Shown: positions 15,460 through 16,523 of the stretch, one piece after another
How positions within the stretch are numbered: the stretch's first letter is position 1
Layout of the letters: every line of letters starts with the position of its first letter
DNA from: an uncultured Bacteroidales bacterium
Lineage (GTDB): Bacteria > Bacteroidota > Bacteroidia > Bacteroidales > Paludibacteraceae
Direction: 5' to 3'
NCBI GenBank assembly: GCA_937911935.1
Contig: CALDQH010000103.1
Span: 1 to 16,523 of the forward strand
Length of the DNA: 16,523 nucleotides
Translations under genes and position numbers: made by a program
Notes under the pieces: generated by a model
Told to the model about the DNA's origin: nothing
The model's database searches: none
What the model saw: only the letters and a program-made list of their open reading frames with translations

Positions 15460-16523
15460 ATGTTAAAAATTGGAACAACCTTGTCGCCTGTAGGCAAAAA
15501 AGCCTTATTATGTGGATCTGGCGAGTTAGGCAAAGAAGTTGCCATTGAGTTACAACGCTACGGAATCGAAGTGGTTGCACTTGATCGTTACAACAATGCT
15601 CCTGCCATGCAAGTGGCACACAGAAGTTATACCTTGAACATGTTAGACGGAGCTGCCCTTCGTGCTATCATCGAACAAGAAAAACCCGACTTTATCATTC
15701 CCGAAGTAGAAGCCATTGCAACTCCTACATTGGTAGAATTAGAAAAAGAAGGATATAACGTCATCCCTACTGCTAATGCGGCTTGGCTAACCATGAACCG
15801 CGAAGGCATTCGTACTTTGGCTGCCGAAAAATTAGGCTTACCCACCTCAAAATACAAATTTGCCTCTACACGCGAAGAATTCGACGCAGCTATCCAAGAA
15901 ATTGGCATTCCTTGTGTGGTTAAACCCATCATGAGTTCGTCGGGTCACGGTCAAAGTACCGTAAAAACCGAAGCCGACATTGATGCAGCCTGGAAAGAAG
16001 CACAAGAAGGCGGTCGTGCTGGCGCTGGTCGCGTTATTGTAGAAGGATTTGTAAAATTCGACTACGAAATTACCTTGCTAACCGTGCGTCATTCGGGAGG
16101 CACCACCTTTATCAACCCCATTGGACACCACCAAGTTGACGGCGACTACCGTGAATCTTGGCAACCTCAAGCCATGTCGCCTGTAGCCATCGAAAAAGCA
16201 CAAGCCATCGCCAAAGCCATTACCGACGCTTTGGGAGGTTGGGGTATTTTTGGTGTTGAGATGTTTATTTGCGGTGACGATGTTATCTTTAGCGAAGTAT
16301 CACCCCGTCCACACGACACCGGTATGGTTACCATGATTTCGCAAGATTTATCGGAATTTGCGCTTCATGCACGTGCTATTTTAGGATTACCCATCCCATC
16401 GGTTCGTTTCTTTGGCGCATCTGCATCCAAAGCCATCGTTGTAGAAGGCGATGCAACCGAAGTAGTCTTCAGCGGCGTGGAAGAAGCATTGGCTATGCCC
16501 GGCGTACAAGTGCGATTCTTTGG
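15460..16523 (+). CDS. purT: Formate-dependent GAR formyltransferase, 3'-truncated by window edge
   Basis: PurT makes formyl-GAR from GAR, formate and ATP, replacing the folate-dependent PurN at step 3 of purine synthesis. 354 complete codons are visible and the frame is open at the window end; E. coli PurT has 392 residues. The pattern is unmistakable: LLCGSGELGKEVAIELQR (16-33), the EVEAIAT pocket (82-88), TMNREGIRTLAAE (111-123), VVKPIMSSSGHGQ (153-165), GRAGAGRVIVEGFV (185-198), DGDYRESWQPQ (227-237) and SEVSPRPHDTGMV (278-290). One oddity is H163, in the glycine-rich ATP-grasp loop, where E. coli PurT has lysine (SSGKGQ). ATG 15460 gives the standard N-terminus. The 60-bp gap after the aldehyde dehydrogenase gene is AT-rich with no clear promoter, so read-through from upstream is possible. 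Confidence 0.98.
   Translation, partial: MLKIGTTLSPVGKKALLCGSGELGKEVAIELQRYGIEVVALDRYNNAPAMQVAHRSYTLNMLDGAALRAIIEQEKPDFIIPEVEAIATPTLVELEKEGYNVIPTANAAWLTMNREGIRTLAAEKLGLPTSKYKFASTREEFDAAIQEIGIPCVVKPIMSSSGHGQSTVKTEADIDAAWKEAQEGGRAGAGRVIVEGFVKFDYEITLLTVRHSGGTTFINPIGHHQVDGDYRESWQPQAMSPVAIEKAQAIAKAITDALGGWGIFGVEMFICGDDVIFSEVSPRPHDTGMVTMISQDLSEFALHARAILGLPIPSVRFFGASASKAIVVEGDATEVVFSGVEEALAMPGVQVRFF

Noticed and set aside
15430..15461. TTTG followed by TATTCTAT as a purT promoter
   Set aside because: The -7 candidate overlaps the start codon and matches the consensus poorly, so it could not produce a usable leader.

Overview
The window looks like a chromosomal housekeeping segment from a member of the Bacteroidota, most likely Bacteroidales. 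Four observations support this. SecA is enlarged (1094 residues) and keeps a zinc-binding C-terminal tail. A DUF2723/GT117-type membrane glycosyltransferase is present. Several promoters fit the Bacteroidota form TTTG-N19-TAnnTTTG. Purine-rich start regions resembling strong Shine-Dalgarno sites are largely absent. I see no rRNA, tRNA, CRISPR array, insertion sequence, prophage or toxin/defence cassette.

Left part (1-6687, minus strand): reading right to left, ispD (isoprenoid precursor synthesis) overlaps recG (branched-DNA helicase) by 14 bp. A 182-bp spacer follows. Then come secA (translocase motor) and, 9 bp further on, lgt (lipoprotein diacylglyceryl transferase), which is cut by the window edge. 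secA and lgt both act in protein export and lipoprotein maturation. The spacer before secA holds a candidate secA promoter overlapped by four perfect 7-bp repeats.

Centre (6688-13611): a 298-bp divergent intergenic region separates ispD from a plus-strand run. It carries a promoter for each side and, between them, a stretch with hairpin and repeat character. The run is: a GT117/DUF2723 membrane glycosyltransferase-like protein; a NodB-type polysaccharide deacetylase joined by TAATG; purD after a 37-bp spacer of 8-bp repeats; a polytopic membrane protein joined to purD by TAATG; and a small YqaA/DedA-type membrane protein. The run ends at a hairpin shared with a convergent gene.

Right part (13612-16523): a minus-strand Dabb-domain gene and a plus-strand class-3-like aldehyde dehydrogenase are divergent. 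purT follows and is truncated at the window end. purD and purT supply steps 2 and 3 of purine synthesis, so the window carries both the GAR-forming enzyme and a formate-dependent GAR-formylating enzyme.

I found no convincing new multi-gene system. The most interesting material is in the spacers: short tandem repeats of 7-8 bp in three of them, a 21-bp dispersed repeat shared by two, and promoters that settle two start codons. The tight coupling of envelope-type membrane genes to each other and to purD is also worth a look.
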